Below, piece after piece: positions 1 through 7,148 of a stretch of DNA of 15,649 bases. A model generated the notes under the pieces. The model made no database searches. It was not told where the DNA came from and worked only from the letters and a program-made list of their open reading frames with translations. The DNA comes from Gracilaria caudata (Eukaryota > Rhodophyta > Florideophyceae > Gracilariales > Gracilariaceae), in NCBI GenBank assembly GCA_030374735.1, contig JASCIV010000622.1:1-15649 (forward strand). The letters run 5' to 3'. The number at the start of each line of letters is the position of its first letter. Position 1 is the first letter of the stretch. The position numbers and the translations under genes were made by a program.

Positions 1-695
1 GGACGGCGACGGGGATGCAGACGGGGGAGGGTTAACAACAGTTGCGTACACGAGCGAAGCGCTCGTTTTGTGTAAACAGGCTCGCGGCACGCGTTTGCAA
101 AACGGCATTGCTGCGCGGGCGGCTCGATACCCGCCGTACTTTGACAGCCGCCGTGTCATCTGCGCGCGCGCATGGCGCCGGAAACATGACACGTCGCGAG
201 TGCGCCAGTGCCGGCGCAAACCGCGCGCGTTCCATCGTGCCTTTTTTGGCAAACTGTCCAACGCCGGCCGCGCGCGCGCGCGCGCGTGCGCCGCCGCGTC
301 CAGCAAACGTCACAGACGCACCGACGGCGGCGGCAAAGCGCCGAATGTGTCGCGCGGCGGTCACCGCCAATGGGCGTGCTGCATTGCGCGCGACACGCGT
401 CGCGCGTCTGTACCGTGTGTTTTTGTGGTCTTTGTTTCTGGCGCATGCGAAACGCGCCAATGTGAGATCGCTGCGCGCCGCGCGCTCGCGATGTGTGATT
501 CACGCGAGCGCATGCGGCGCTTGCGCGCGGTAGTGTGGAACGCGACGCGCTGCAATGACGGCGCGGAACGCCTCATAACTGCGCCGCCACGCTCGCGGCC
601 GGTGCGCGAGATGTGTCGGAGGGAGCGGGGGGGGGGAGTAGAGAGTGCGCGCCGCTGTTGCGGGAGAGCGAGTTGCGCTTGGTGCGCGAGCTGTG
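1..695. other. GC/CpG-rich upstream region, no supported gene
   Basis: This stretch is extremely rich in CpG and in GCGC runs. Several long open frames cross it on both strands, but they overlap each other, are dominated by Arg, Ala, Cys and Thr, and show no recognisable domain. That is what GC-rich DNA with few stop codons gives by chance. It probably holds the promoter and 5' untranslated region of the FG-GAP gene that starts at 696. Visible simple-sequence elements are (CG)9 at 269-286 and a G-run near 628-637. No TATA-like element is evident. An upstream exon cannot be excluded. Confidence 0.5.
269..286. repeat. (CG)9 alternating dinucleotide tract
   Basis: Nine perfect CG repeats are followed by TGCG. 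Alternating CG of this length is the classic Z-DNA-prone sequence. It lies about 410 bp upstream of the FG-GAP gene start. A regulatory role is inference only. Confidence 0.85.
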
Positions 696-2267
696 ATGAG
701 TGCCATGTTTGCATGTGTGTTGCGGCTGCTGCTACTGACGCTGTGCGCCCAGCGTGGCGGCGCGCAACGCATTAACTTTGACATCACGGCACCGTCGCGC
801 GTCGCGTACACGCCCATCGTGCCCACGTTTTACGACGTCACTGCGCGCGCGGGCATCGACACGCGCGTGCGATGGAAGAAGTATGGCAGTCCGGCGGTGG
901 CGGACCTCGATCGCGATGGATGGCCGGACCTGCTGTTCTGTCACCACGACTCCACGCGCGTGGAGCTGTACTTCAACAACGGCGACGGCACCTTCTCCAA
1001 GGCCGATTGGGGCGAATGGCGCGACAATCATGGCTTCTCTCCGTTCCCCATCGACTCGCGCGAGCGCGGGCTGTACTTCACGCTGTCGGTGGGCGGCAAC
1101 AATGGCAACAAGTTGAATCACCCGTTCATGTTTGCGGTGGACGCGCGTACACGCGCGGTGCGGGATGTGTCCAACGCGGTGGGTGTCAACTATAAAGGAG
1201 GGCGGGGTCGTTCGGCCGTTTTCATGGACTTGTCCATGGGAAAGCACCCGTTTTGGCCGGACGTCATCTTCACCAATGCCAAGCCGCGCTTCGGCGCCAC
1301 GCAGTTTGCGTACGAGCACGTGGCCACCAACAAGTTCAAGCTGCGCGCATTGAAGGGCGGCTTCGCCAACGATATCAACTGGTATGCCACCGTCACCGAC
1401 CTGGAAAACGACGGCGTCATGGAGGTCATCACGTACTGGAAGCTTCGCATCTGGCGTCTGGTGGCGCCGTTCAAGTTCAAGGAGATTACGGACAATGTGT
1501 TGCCGGCCGATATGGAACGCGGCGGCGTGGTGTCCGTGGCGGAGATTGACTTTGACAATGACGGCGACTTTGATCTGTATGTGGCGCGCACCAAGTCGGG
1601 CGACCTTTCTTGGCAGAAGGGCAACGTGTTTGAGGACTACCTGTTGGAGAACCGCAACGGCGTGTATTACGATGTCACCGATCGCGCCAGGATTCCGCGC
1701 CGCACCACGCCGAGAGGCGTCACGGTGGGCGATTTGAACAACGATGGGTGGATGGATTTGTATGTAACGCAGTACAAACAGCCCGATAACATCCTGCTCA
1801 ACAACGCGGACGGCACGTTTACCAGCGTGAGCGGGCTCACCAAGAGAGCGTCCAACGTTCGCGGAGACCATGCGGTGGCGGTGGACTACGATCTGGACGG
1901 CAGAGTGGACCTCGTATCCGGACAGGGCGACCAAATCAAGCAGGGTTTGGGCGGTTCGTTCCGCATCTTCCGCAACGTGATAGGCAACAATGTGGGCAAT
2001 TACGTGCTGGTGCGCGTGGCGAACGCTTGGGACCGCTCTTGCACGCCTTTGAACGCGGTGGTGACGGTGGAGGCGGGCAAGCTCAGAATGAGGCGTCGCG
2101 TGGGAACGGCGGGCAGCGCCGTGTCGCAGTCGTACCTGGAGACGGTGCACTTCGGGCTGGGCTCCATCTCGTGGATCGATGTGATCTACGTCAAGTACTC
2201 CAACGGATACGTGGACCTGAGGCGGGGGGTGCGCGCCAACCAGCTTGTATTCATAGGAAAGTTGTGA
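696..2267 (+). CDS. Secreted FG-GAP/VCBS repeat protein with C-terminal ASPIC/UnbV domain (CRTAC1-like)
   Basis: A 523-residue single-exon protein. I chose the ATG at 696 because it opens a clean signal peptide (residues 1 to about 23, with a LRLLLLTL core and cleavage near GGA-Q); the frame continues upstream without an ATG. Calcium-loop repeats of the DxDxDG type follow: DLDRDGWPDLL, DFDNDGDFDLY, DLNNDGWMDLY and DYDLDGRVDLV, plus a weaker DLENDGVMEVI. Each is followed by a blade-like NNGDGTF or NNADGTF stretch, as in integrin-alpha-type beta-propellers. The last ~90 residues match the ASPIC/UnbV pattern: a basic strand, GTAGSAVSQS, HFGLG, then a V-Y-S-N-G segment and a closing NQLVFIG. The family is extracellular, often calcium-binding, and in animals includes cartilage acidic protein 1. 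The exact role here is unknown. GC content is far above that of the genes downstream. Confidence 0.93.
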   Translation: MSAMFACVLRLLLLTLCAQRGGAQRINFDITAPSRVAYTPIVPTFYDVTARAGIDTRVRWKKYGSPAVADLDRDGWPDLLFCHHDSTRVELYFNNGDGTFSKADWGEWRDNHGFSPFPIDSRERGLYFTLSVGGNNGNKLNHPFMFAVDARTRAVRDVSNAVGVNYKGGRGRSAVFMDLSMGKHPFWPDVIFTNAKPRFGATQFAYEHVATNKFKLRALKGGFANDINWYATVTDLENDGVMEVITYWKLRIWRLVAPFKFKEITDNVLPADMERGGVVSVAEIDFDNDGDFDLYVARTKSGDLSWQKGNVFEDYLLENRNGVYYDVTDRARIPRRTTPRGVTVGDLNNDGWMDLYVTQYKQPDNILLNNADGTFTSVSGLTKRASNVRGDHAVAVDYDLDGRVDLVSGQGDQIKQGLGGSFRIFRNVIGNNVGNYVLVRVANAWDRSCTPLNAVVTVEAGKLRMRRRVGTAGSAVSQSYLETVHFGLGSISWIDVIYVKYSNGYVDLRRGVRANQLVFIGKL

Positions 2268-2640
2268 CTTGCGCGCCAGCGCGTTTGTTGTATCATCATC
2301 GTCATGTTTGTGTAGTGCCAAGCTAAAACGCTGCGGCGTGCGTTGTGCCGTCACAACCGCCGTGCCAGAATGATAACGCGCCAGAACACGCCAGCCGCAC
2401 AGCCGCTCGCGCAATCTCAACCGCCCGCGCTCGTGTTTTTCGGAGAGCAAACAGTGACGCGCATTGCGCACGCTCGCGAAATGTTGCGCGGCACCGACCG
2501 CACCAGCCAAGTCCACATCGCCTTCACGTTGATTTTGCCGACGCATCGCAGAAGCATACCGAGTGGCGTCATTCACACCGCCCTCACTCATTTCGCGGCG
2601 CAAAGTCCACTGCGTCTCCATGGTGGCACATTCATTTGCA
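2268..2640. other. 3' flank of FG-GAP gene, no supported gene
   Basis: GC-rich sequence downstream of the FG-GAP stop. Open frames on + (from about 2343 to 2738) encode His-, Arg- and Ala-rich peptides without domains and run into the hairpin at 2658-2721. They look like chance frames. The stretch probably contains the 3' UTR. GC richness ends at its right edge. Confidence 0.5.
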
Positions 2641-2657
2641 GCGCAATGGGATTCCCA

Positions 2658-2721
2658 TTACGAAATGCATCGATGGACGTTCCCATTACATTATGGGAAC
2701 GTCCATCGATGCTCTTCGTAA
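2658..2721. repeat. Long near-perfect hairpin at the composition boundary
   Basis: A perfect 20-bp inverted repeat (2667-2686 with 2693-2712; left arm GCATCGATGGACGTTCCCAT) closes over a 6-nt loop TACATT. After a 2x2 mismatch the arms pair again for 7 bp (2658-2664 with 2715-2721, TTACGAA/TTCGTAA). As RNA this would be a stem of about 29 positions. It lies at the point where the GC-rich gene region gives way to AT-richer DNA, about 390 bp past the FG-GAP stop. It could be a small-RNA precursor, an end of a mobile element, or a scar of a rearrangement. Confidence 0.9.
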
Positions 2722-2786
2722 CGCCCACGTGTAGATAGGGTTCCTTCGTTGTCAACTACGAAAACGAAAGCACATGACATGTTCGT

Positions 2787-2862
2787 GTTCTTTGGCCCAT
2801 GCAAGTATCTACGCAACCCGCTTCTTAATTGAGTGGATAGCCCCCAGCGAGCTAGAACGAAC
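2787..2862 (+). promoter_or_regulatory. Conserved 5' flank of tRNA-Ala copy 1
   Basis: This ~76-bp leader-side block is shared with the other two tRNA-Ala copies (3947-4023 and 8006-8080). Shared landmarks in tRNA orientation are TTGGCCCAT at the far end, a CTTCTTAATTGAGTGG segment about 40 bp upstream, and AGAACGAAC directly abutting tRNA base 1. The spacing is the same in all three copies. In this copy the segment after GAGTGG is changed (ATAGCCCCCAGCG against TTAGGCCTCAGCG in the others). It could be a pol III upstream element, a 5' leader, or part of the duplicated block. Confidence 0.6.
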
Positions 2863-2949
2863 GGGTCTGTAGCTCAATTGGTAGAGTGCTCCCTTAGCAT
2901 GGGAGAGGTACCGGGATCGAATACCACCACGATTGGCCCGGCAGATCCA
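2863..2949 (+). tRNA. tRNA-Ala(AGC), with predicted 14-nt intron in the T-loop (copy 1)
   Basis: Acceptor stem GGGTCTG/CAGATCC includes G3-U70, the alanine identity pair, with discriminator A at 2949. D-arm is GCTC-AATTGGTA-GAGT. Anticodon arm is CTCCC-TTAGCAT-GGGAG (2889-2905) with anticodon AGC at 2896-2898. T-stem is CCGGG (2911-2915) with CCCGG (2937-2941). Between the T-stem strands lie 21 nt instead of 7. The first seven, ATCGAAT, form a normal T-loop; the next 14 (about 2923-2936) are extra. Removing them leaves exactly 73 nt. ATCG (2916-2919) can pair with CGAT (2930-2933), leaving a 3-nt bulge TGG before the stem. This resembles a relaxed bulge-helix-loop motif cut by tRNA splicing endonuclease. 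The B box runs into the predicted junction (GATCGAATA instead of a final C). Exact splice sites are uncertain by one base. Confidence 0.9.
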
Positions 2950-2954
2950 TCACG

Positions 2955-2964
2955 TTTTTGTTTT
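2955..2964 (+). terminator. Pol III-type T-run terminator of tRNA-Ala copy 1
   Basis: TTTTT at 2955-2959, then G and TTTT at 2961-2964, start 6 nt after the tRNA discriminator base. Copy 3 has the same TTTTTGTTTTG arrangement; copy 2 has TTTT in the equivalent place. Confidence 0.75.
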
Positions 2965-3380
2965 GCATATGCAGAGTTAGCTGAGAGCCGAGCTCATTCA
3001 GTGCGGCAAACTTCTTCTCCCCAAACGGATCAGCACCAAGTCGGGAATCAATAGAAACCTTCTCCGCATGTGTAGATATATCTACCCTTGTTATCCTAAA
3101 CTTTGATTAACAAATTACCATCTGCTTTCGTTACCGAAGGTTGTAAGAACACACCACAGGGGAACAGTCCAAGATCGAAGATCGAAGGTCGAAGGTCGAA
3201 GGAATTGTAAGCGCTTCGTACTCGTCGATTTTGAGGCTTCTAAGGAGGGGAAGAAGGAGAAAAGCATCTGAATTTCATCGCGCCAGACATTGATGTTTGA
3301 AACACTCTGCATTCGTAGTGATTCATATACCCTCTGCAGCTAGGTGTCACATGCCTTTTCAACAATAGATACTGGCGTTT
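2965..3380. other. Intergenic stretch with a short GA(T/G)CGAA-type tandem repeat
   Basis: No coding signal seen. It contains four 7-nt units at 3173-3200 (GATCGAA twice, then GGTCGAA twice). The remainder is unremarkable AT-rich sequence up to the start of duplicated unit A. Confidence 0.6.
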
Positions 3381-3859
3381 GCTGTCTGTGATAAAACATT
3401 ATACGCAAGATGGCAACAAGAAGTATATCTTCACAATAACTCCAGGATTAACGTCATTACATGTTTCGAACTGTCAGAAGCATTGCGATTTATAGTTTGC
3501 ACTGACCTGCTACTCGTTCCTAAAAATAATTCCAGTCTACGGCTGCTTCATTGAAAGCCCTTTTGGTTTCCAGAGAGAGAGCGAGATCTCTGTTCATGAC
3601 AAGCGTGATAGACTGAACACACATTCCCTTACCCTCTGTTGATGATGCTTCCAGCAGGAAGAAGCATCTGCGCAGGCTAATAGCTCCAAAAAAGCACGCA
3701 GGCCACGTAAACAAAGTTCATTCTTGAAATGGCCGCCAAATATATGTTCCCTTGTAAACGGACCAGACACTTAACTGATATTGCTATTGTTTCACATGGC
3801 ATATGTTCCCGAACTTTAGACATCCACAACAATTCTTACTACGCAAAACTAAAAGTTGA
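3381..3859. other. Noncoding left arm of unit A
   Basis: This stretch aligns to 7315-7918 in unit B but no frame is conserved between the two. Short open frames (for instance minus strand 3520-3714) are not kept in copy B. I see no gene here. Confidence 0.5.
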
Positions 3860-3946
3860 TGGATCTGCCGGGCCAACCGTGTTAGTATTCGATCCCGGTA
3901 CCTCTCCCATGCTAAGGGAGCACTCTGCCAATTGAGCTACAGACCC
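3860..3946 (-). tRNA. tRNA-Ala(AGC), with predicted 14-nt T-loop intron (copy 2)
   Basis: The gene is 87 nt, like copy 1. It differs from copy 1 in the mature sequence at a single D-loop base (T to C). Acceptor stem, G3-U70 pair, AGC anticodon and T-stem CCGGG/CCCGG are identical. The extra 14 nt read TACTAACACGGTTG against TACCACCACGATTG in copy 1. The predicted 4-bp helix is kept, because ATCG now faces CGGT (U-A becomes U-G). The 3-nt bulge is again TGG. A TTTT run lies just downstream on the minus strand (AAAA at 3851-3854 on +). The gene opens unit A and points away from the receptor gene. Confidence 0.9.
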
Positions 3947-4023
3947 GTTCGTTCTTGCACGCTGAGGCCTAACCACTCAATTAAGAAGAGGATTACGTAC
4001 TTCTTATGCATGGGCCAAAGAAC
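3947..4023 (-). promoter_or_regulatory. Conserved 5' flank of tRNA-Ala copy 2
   Basis: Equivalent of the block at 2787-2862. In tRNA orientation it contains GTTCTTTGGCCCATGCAT, CTTCTTAATTGAGTGG, TTAGGCCTCAGCG and CAAGAACGAAC next to tRNA base 1. The AATTGAG in it is complementary to CTCAATT of the tRNA D-arm. Confidence 0.6.
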
Positions 4024-4980
4024 AAGCACAACGATTTTAAAAAGTGTTTTCTCTTATCTTCGCGGTTTGTCTGGTTTCAGACAAAGACTACAGTCTTGGC
4101 TTATACCGCAGCCTCACAAACACTAATCGTGGCATGAATATTGCAAGGGCGCCGCATCAATTCAGATGCAATCGATTGGAAACAGGAAAGTGCGATATCT
4201 GGACCAATATGATAATGGTGTCCAAAGAACAGCTGACCTGTGTCTGATTTCATGCACAGTAATTTTGGCGCTCTCAAGAAGCCGGTTTCTTAGAGCCGCA
4301 ATCGTGGGGTAAAGATTGCAGGCCTTGATTTTTGGCTGCTCAGTACGTAGGGACACGTATATAGGAAAAAGCTGTGATATCTTGAGTTCTATGCCTTCTG
4401 GAAAGGTTGTGTTTAGCTGAGAGTGTTTCATTGCAATGTTCCTTGAAGTGGAATGAAGCGAAATACGTTGAGCTAAACAGAGAAGATCAAGAAAAGGGCA
4501 GAAAATAATCTCCGTGATCCATTGCATCAAAGAGAATCGCATCTGACTAAGCAATCTGCAATAAGGTGATAAAGAACTATGATGTGAAGGAAACCTTGTT
4601 TTTAATGGAACATAACCTTTATCGTAGAATAACACCAATCAGAGCTTTACATTCGGAACAAGAGCAGCTACAACATGATCAAATGTTAGCTGTAGTCGCC
4701 GTGTTGCCGCTGCAACTTGGCCCAGCGAGTAGAATCGGATACACTCATGAAGGAAGGAAAACAAGGCTCATTCAGAACATCTTTCATCAAAGAGATGCTC
4801 AAAGTATCCTGTAGACTCTCCTTCTTCCTCCTCAGTGTGGACTTTAATGTTCTATATCTATAGGCTAGGTTGCCAAACTATCGTAAGAGAAAGTTCTGTA
4901 AATTGTGCAGATAACATCTAGCTATACCAGTACGAAAGAGTGACATTTATTGCACCGCATAGACCGCCCAAGCTAACAAC
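4024..4980. other. Decayed region of unit A, no intact gene
   Basis: The stretch aligns to 8090-8905 of unit B. A 158-codon open frame lies on the minus strand at 4162-4638, but the equivalent B frame is broken. A minus-strand stretch with the shared peptide STRW-x-KLQ (4700-4745, and 8826-8872 in B) changes mostly in a coding-like way. These may be remnants of the 3' part of the same minus-strand gene as at 5301-5824. No family is recognised. Confidence 0.4.
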
Positions 4981-5300
4981 TCAATCATGTCGGACGTTAG
5001 CCACGCGAAATTTCACATAGAGTTGGACTGATCGATCAAATCGCATACTCTGCATGCACATAGTGAGATGGCTACTGATCATACGACTGGGCAAGAAGCG
5101 GCATGTCAGACTCTGGGGACTAGTTTGCAGTGAAGTTTTCCCGGTCTTTCTTAGTCGAGTGGAAGAGAGCCTGTGCTTTGGGAATCCTTGCACCAACTCG
5201 ACATTCACACAGTTTTGAACGGCCGAAAAAAAGCGGTGGAAGGAGAAATGTGACCGACCACTATCCATTTTTACATCGTAGACAGGACACGTGAAAAGCA

Positions 5301-5824
5301 TCAAAAGATAACAAAGCAGGGAAAGTAGCACGACAGACTCTCAGCCCCACAATTCCTTGAGACACGACTGTGGTGTTGTCCGAGAGGATAAGGCTGCAGG
5401 TGTATCGAGAATTTCCGACTGCAAACTAATAAGGTAAGAGTGGTCCCTCCTACAGAGATAAGAGGGTTATATAAGGTCAAATGGATAACCCTTTGACCTC
5501 CGCGGAAATCTATTGGAGGGTGAGCCACAACAATGTCACCTAGCAGCAGTGCATTGACTCTTTGGGCATGTTCTCGCGTTGCTCCAATTGGTCCAAAGGT
5601 CAAATTCGTTCCTCTTCCGTACTTCTTGAAGCAGTTTTGGAATTGTGTCGCACCTCTCAGACACAGACAATAGCCGTTCCTTCAGAAAATGAGACGAGAT
5701 CTTTCATGCCAACTGGTATGGTAATGTGACGCAAATAAGACAAATGCGAGCCGTTCATGATATCCATCGCACCGAAGTTGATTCTGTCTCTCCGCAGATC
5801 GTAGAACTCATCTTCTTCAACCAT
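5301..5824 (-). pseudogene. Degenerate minus-strand gene, unit A copy
   Basis: Minus-strand frames starting at the ATG complementary to 5822-5824 and running leftward are shared with copy B (10342-10690). The best-kept peptide is a GRGTNLTFGPI segment followed by a LLLGDIVVAHPPI segment (complement of about 5505-5625), where differences from B are largely at silent or conservative positions. Upstream of it the frame is broken in A: B reads GCTTATTGT where A reads GCTATTGT, a one-base loss. The product is not recognised. Alternation of a GDIVVA-type strand with hydrophobic segments would fit a substrate-binding fold, but that is a guess. The start lies only 43 bp from the candidate start of receptor copy A on the opposite strand, so the two could share a promoter. 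Confidence 0.45.
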
Positions 5825-5867
5825 AATCTGTCAGAGACTTCGCCTCACAGACTCACACTTAAGACCT

Positions 5868-7148
5868 ATGTGGAGTCAACCAATACCGTTCGGGATAATT
5901 CTTGTGTTCTTTACCATGTGGCTGCTTACTCTCTCTTGCCCGCGGAACCCACGGTCATTACGCCAACACCGTCGACGCTGCTTCATGCATGAGTATCCCA
6001 TATCCTTCCACAAACCACAAGTCTACACAATCGTACGATCCTCTTATGTCCAAATTTCTATTGCAAAGTGACAGACATTGACCTTTTTTAGTTTTTCGTC
6101 TTGTTCAGAGTAGTCTCCATGGAGTTGTCGCTAAAAATCTCCATCAACGTCAAGCCTATCGGAACTGGTCATGTTCCCCAATGAATACGTTCCGTCGCAA
6201 AGAAGGCAACGTCAACAATATGTTCCACTTCACACTCCAAACGGAAAAGCAAATCCTTGAATCACCTCATTGCAGCTGCAGTGTTGGTATAGGAGGATGG
6301 GTGCAGAATTCAAGACTTCTTCCCGAAATCGACTTTCTTCCTCCTTTTCTGATCGATAGAGACTGCGGATTTGTTCATGTCACCAACCCTGCGATTGCAG
6401 GGAATACCTGGTTCTTTCGTAACACATTTGGTCGTCACAGATCATCAAATGACTGTGAATCTTGGACTTGCATGTTCTCTCTATTTGTCTGGTTCTTAGT
6501 ATTCTTTGTCATGGTCTGTCGTCACTTATTCCGTGGGGCCAGGAGAACGATCTTCTTAGTTTTTCTCAAAATGCTAGACTCCCGATTCGCAGAGACTGTT
6601 ACGTATTCGTCCCTTCCAACGACTCATGGCTGGTCTCCACTCTTCACGCGCTTCCTCGAGGAAAGTGTCCACTTACAACGTTTGCGGATGTCCATGCAAA
6701 GTAAGACGTTAAAATCTTGGCTTTCATCTCCTCTTTTCTATTTCCTGGCTAATATTCTGACCTCTTTACTTCTCTTTCGTTTGATTACTAGCTTCAAGAA
6801 TGATACTGGTACCGGACGTTTTGGACAACCGAAACTCTTTTCGTCAATGGTTTCTCAATCTGATCATTGGTATAGTCGCTCTCTTCTTAATAGTGTGCTA
6901 TGACTCCAGCATGAGGTAAGCTTAAGCCTCATGCGGTAACTCTAACTCTCATGAGGTATTACGCAATCATCGAAACATTAGCCCATTCACTCACTCACAT
7001 GATTGTGTTCTTCTTGCAAAATTACAGTTGTCGTTTTTACACCCCTTTCTCTGAACGGCCGATTGTCGACATTACCGGGAGTCCGGCACTTCTAGCCAAT
7101 CTTAAGTGCCATGAACTATGTCTATATCTGTGCGTTCCGCATTCATGA
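5868..7148 (+). pseudogene. Truncated ionotropic glutamate receptor-type channel gene (copy A)
   Basis: Candidate start 5868 opens a signal peptide (MWSQPIPFGIILVFF...). Exons inferred by alignment to copy B: part ending 6067, 6109-6700, 6792-6915 and 7028-7148. Introns are 6068-6108, 6701-6791 and 6916-7027, all GT...AG with phases identical to B for the last two. The protein has an S1 half (GIGGW, DFLPPF), a first membrane helix, and a third helix (WFLNLIIGIVALFLIVCYDSSM, matching the SYTANLAA-type M3). It continues ~40 residues and stops at TGA 7146. The S2 half and last helix present in B are missing. The S1 arginine is displaced by one residue relative to B. A 60-bp in-frame insertion (6499-6558) lies between 8-bp direct repeats. 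The link from signal peptide to 6109 is unresolved. It is probably a pseudogene or a receptor fragment. Confidence 0.7.
6493..6560 (+). repeat. 60-bp insertion flanked by 8-bp direct repeats in receptor copy A
   Basis: TTCTTAGT occurs at 6493-6500 and again at 6553-6560, exactly 60 bp apart. Copy B has no equivalent: its frame passes directly from the first-helix core to LKMLD. The insert is in frame (20 codons). It begins with GT and the second repeat contains AG, so it could also be spliced, but a GT-to-AG removal (61 nt) would break the frame. Confidence 0.7.

Noticed and set aside
42..775. Long overlapping frames on both strands upstream of the FG-GAP gene
   Set aside because: Composition-driven (Arg, Ala, Cys, Thr) and mutually overlapping, with no domain or signal peptide.
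732..2621. A 629-codon open frame on the minus strand
   Set aside because: It is the antisense of the FG-GAP/ASPIC gene in a GC-rich region where stop codons are rare. The peptide is His-, Val- and Arg-rich without domains.
2863..2949. Permuted (circularly rearranged) tRNA
   Set aside because: The order of arms is normal; only the T-arm carries extra bases.
2787..2975. Interpretation of the tRNA-Ala blocks as tRNA-derived SINEs
   Set aside because: The tRNA part is intact to the discriminator base with a perfect cloverleaf and terminator, the body and A-rich tail of a SINE are missing, and exon positions are almost invariant among copies. A genome-wide copy count would settle it.
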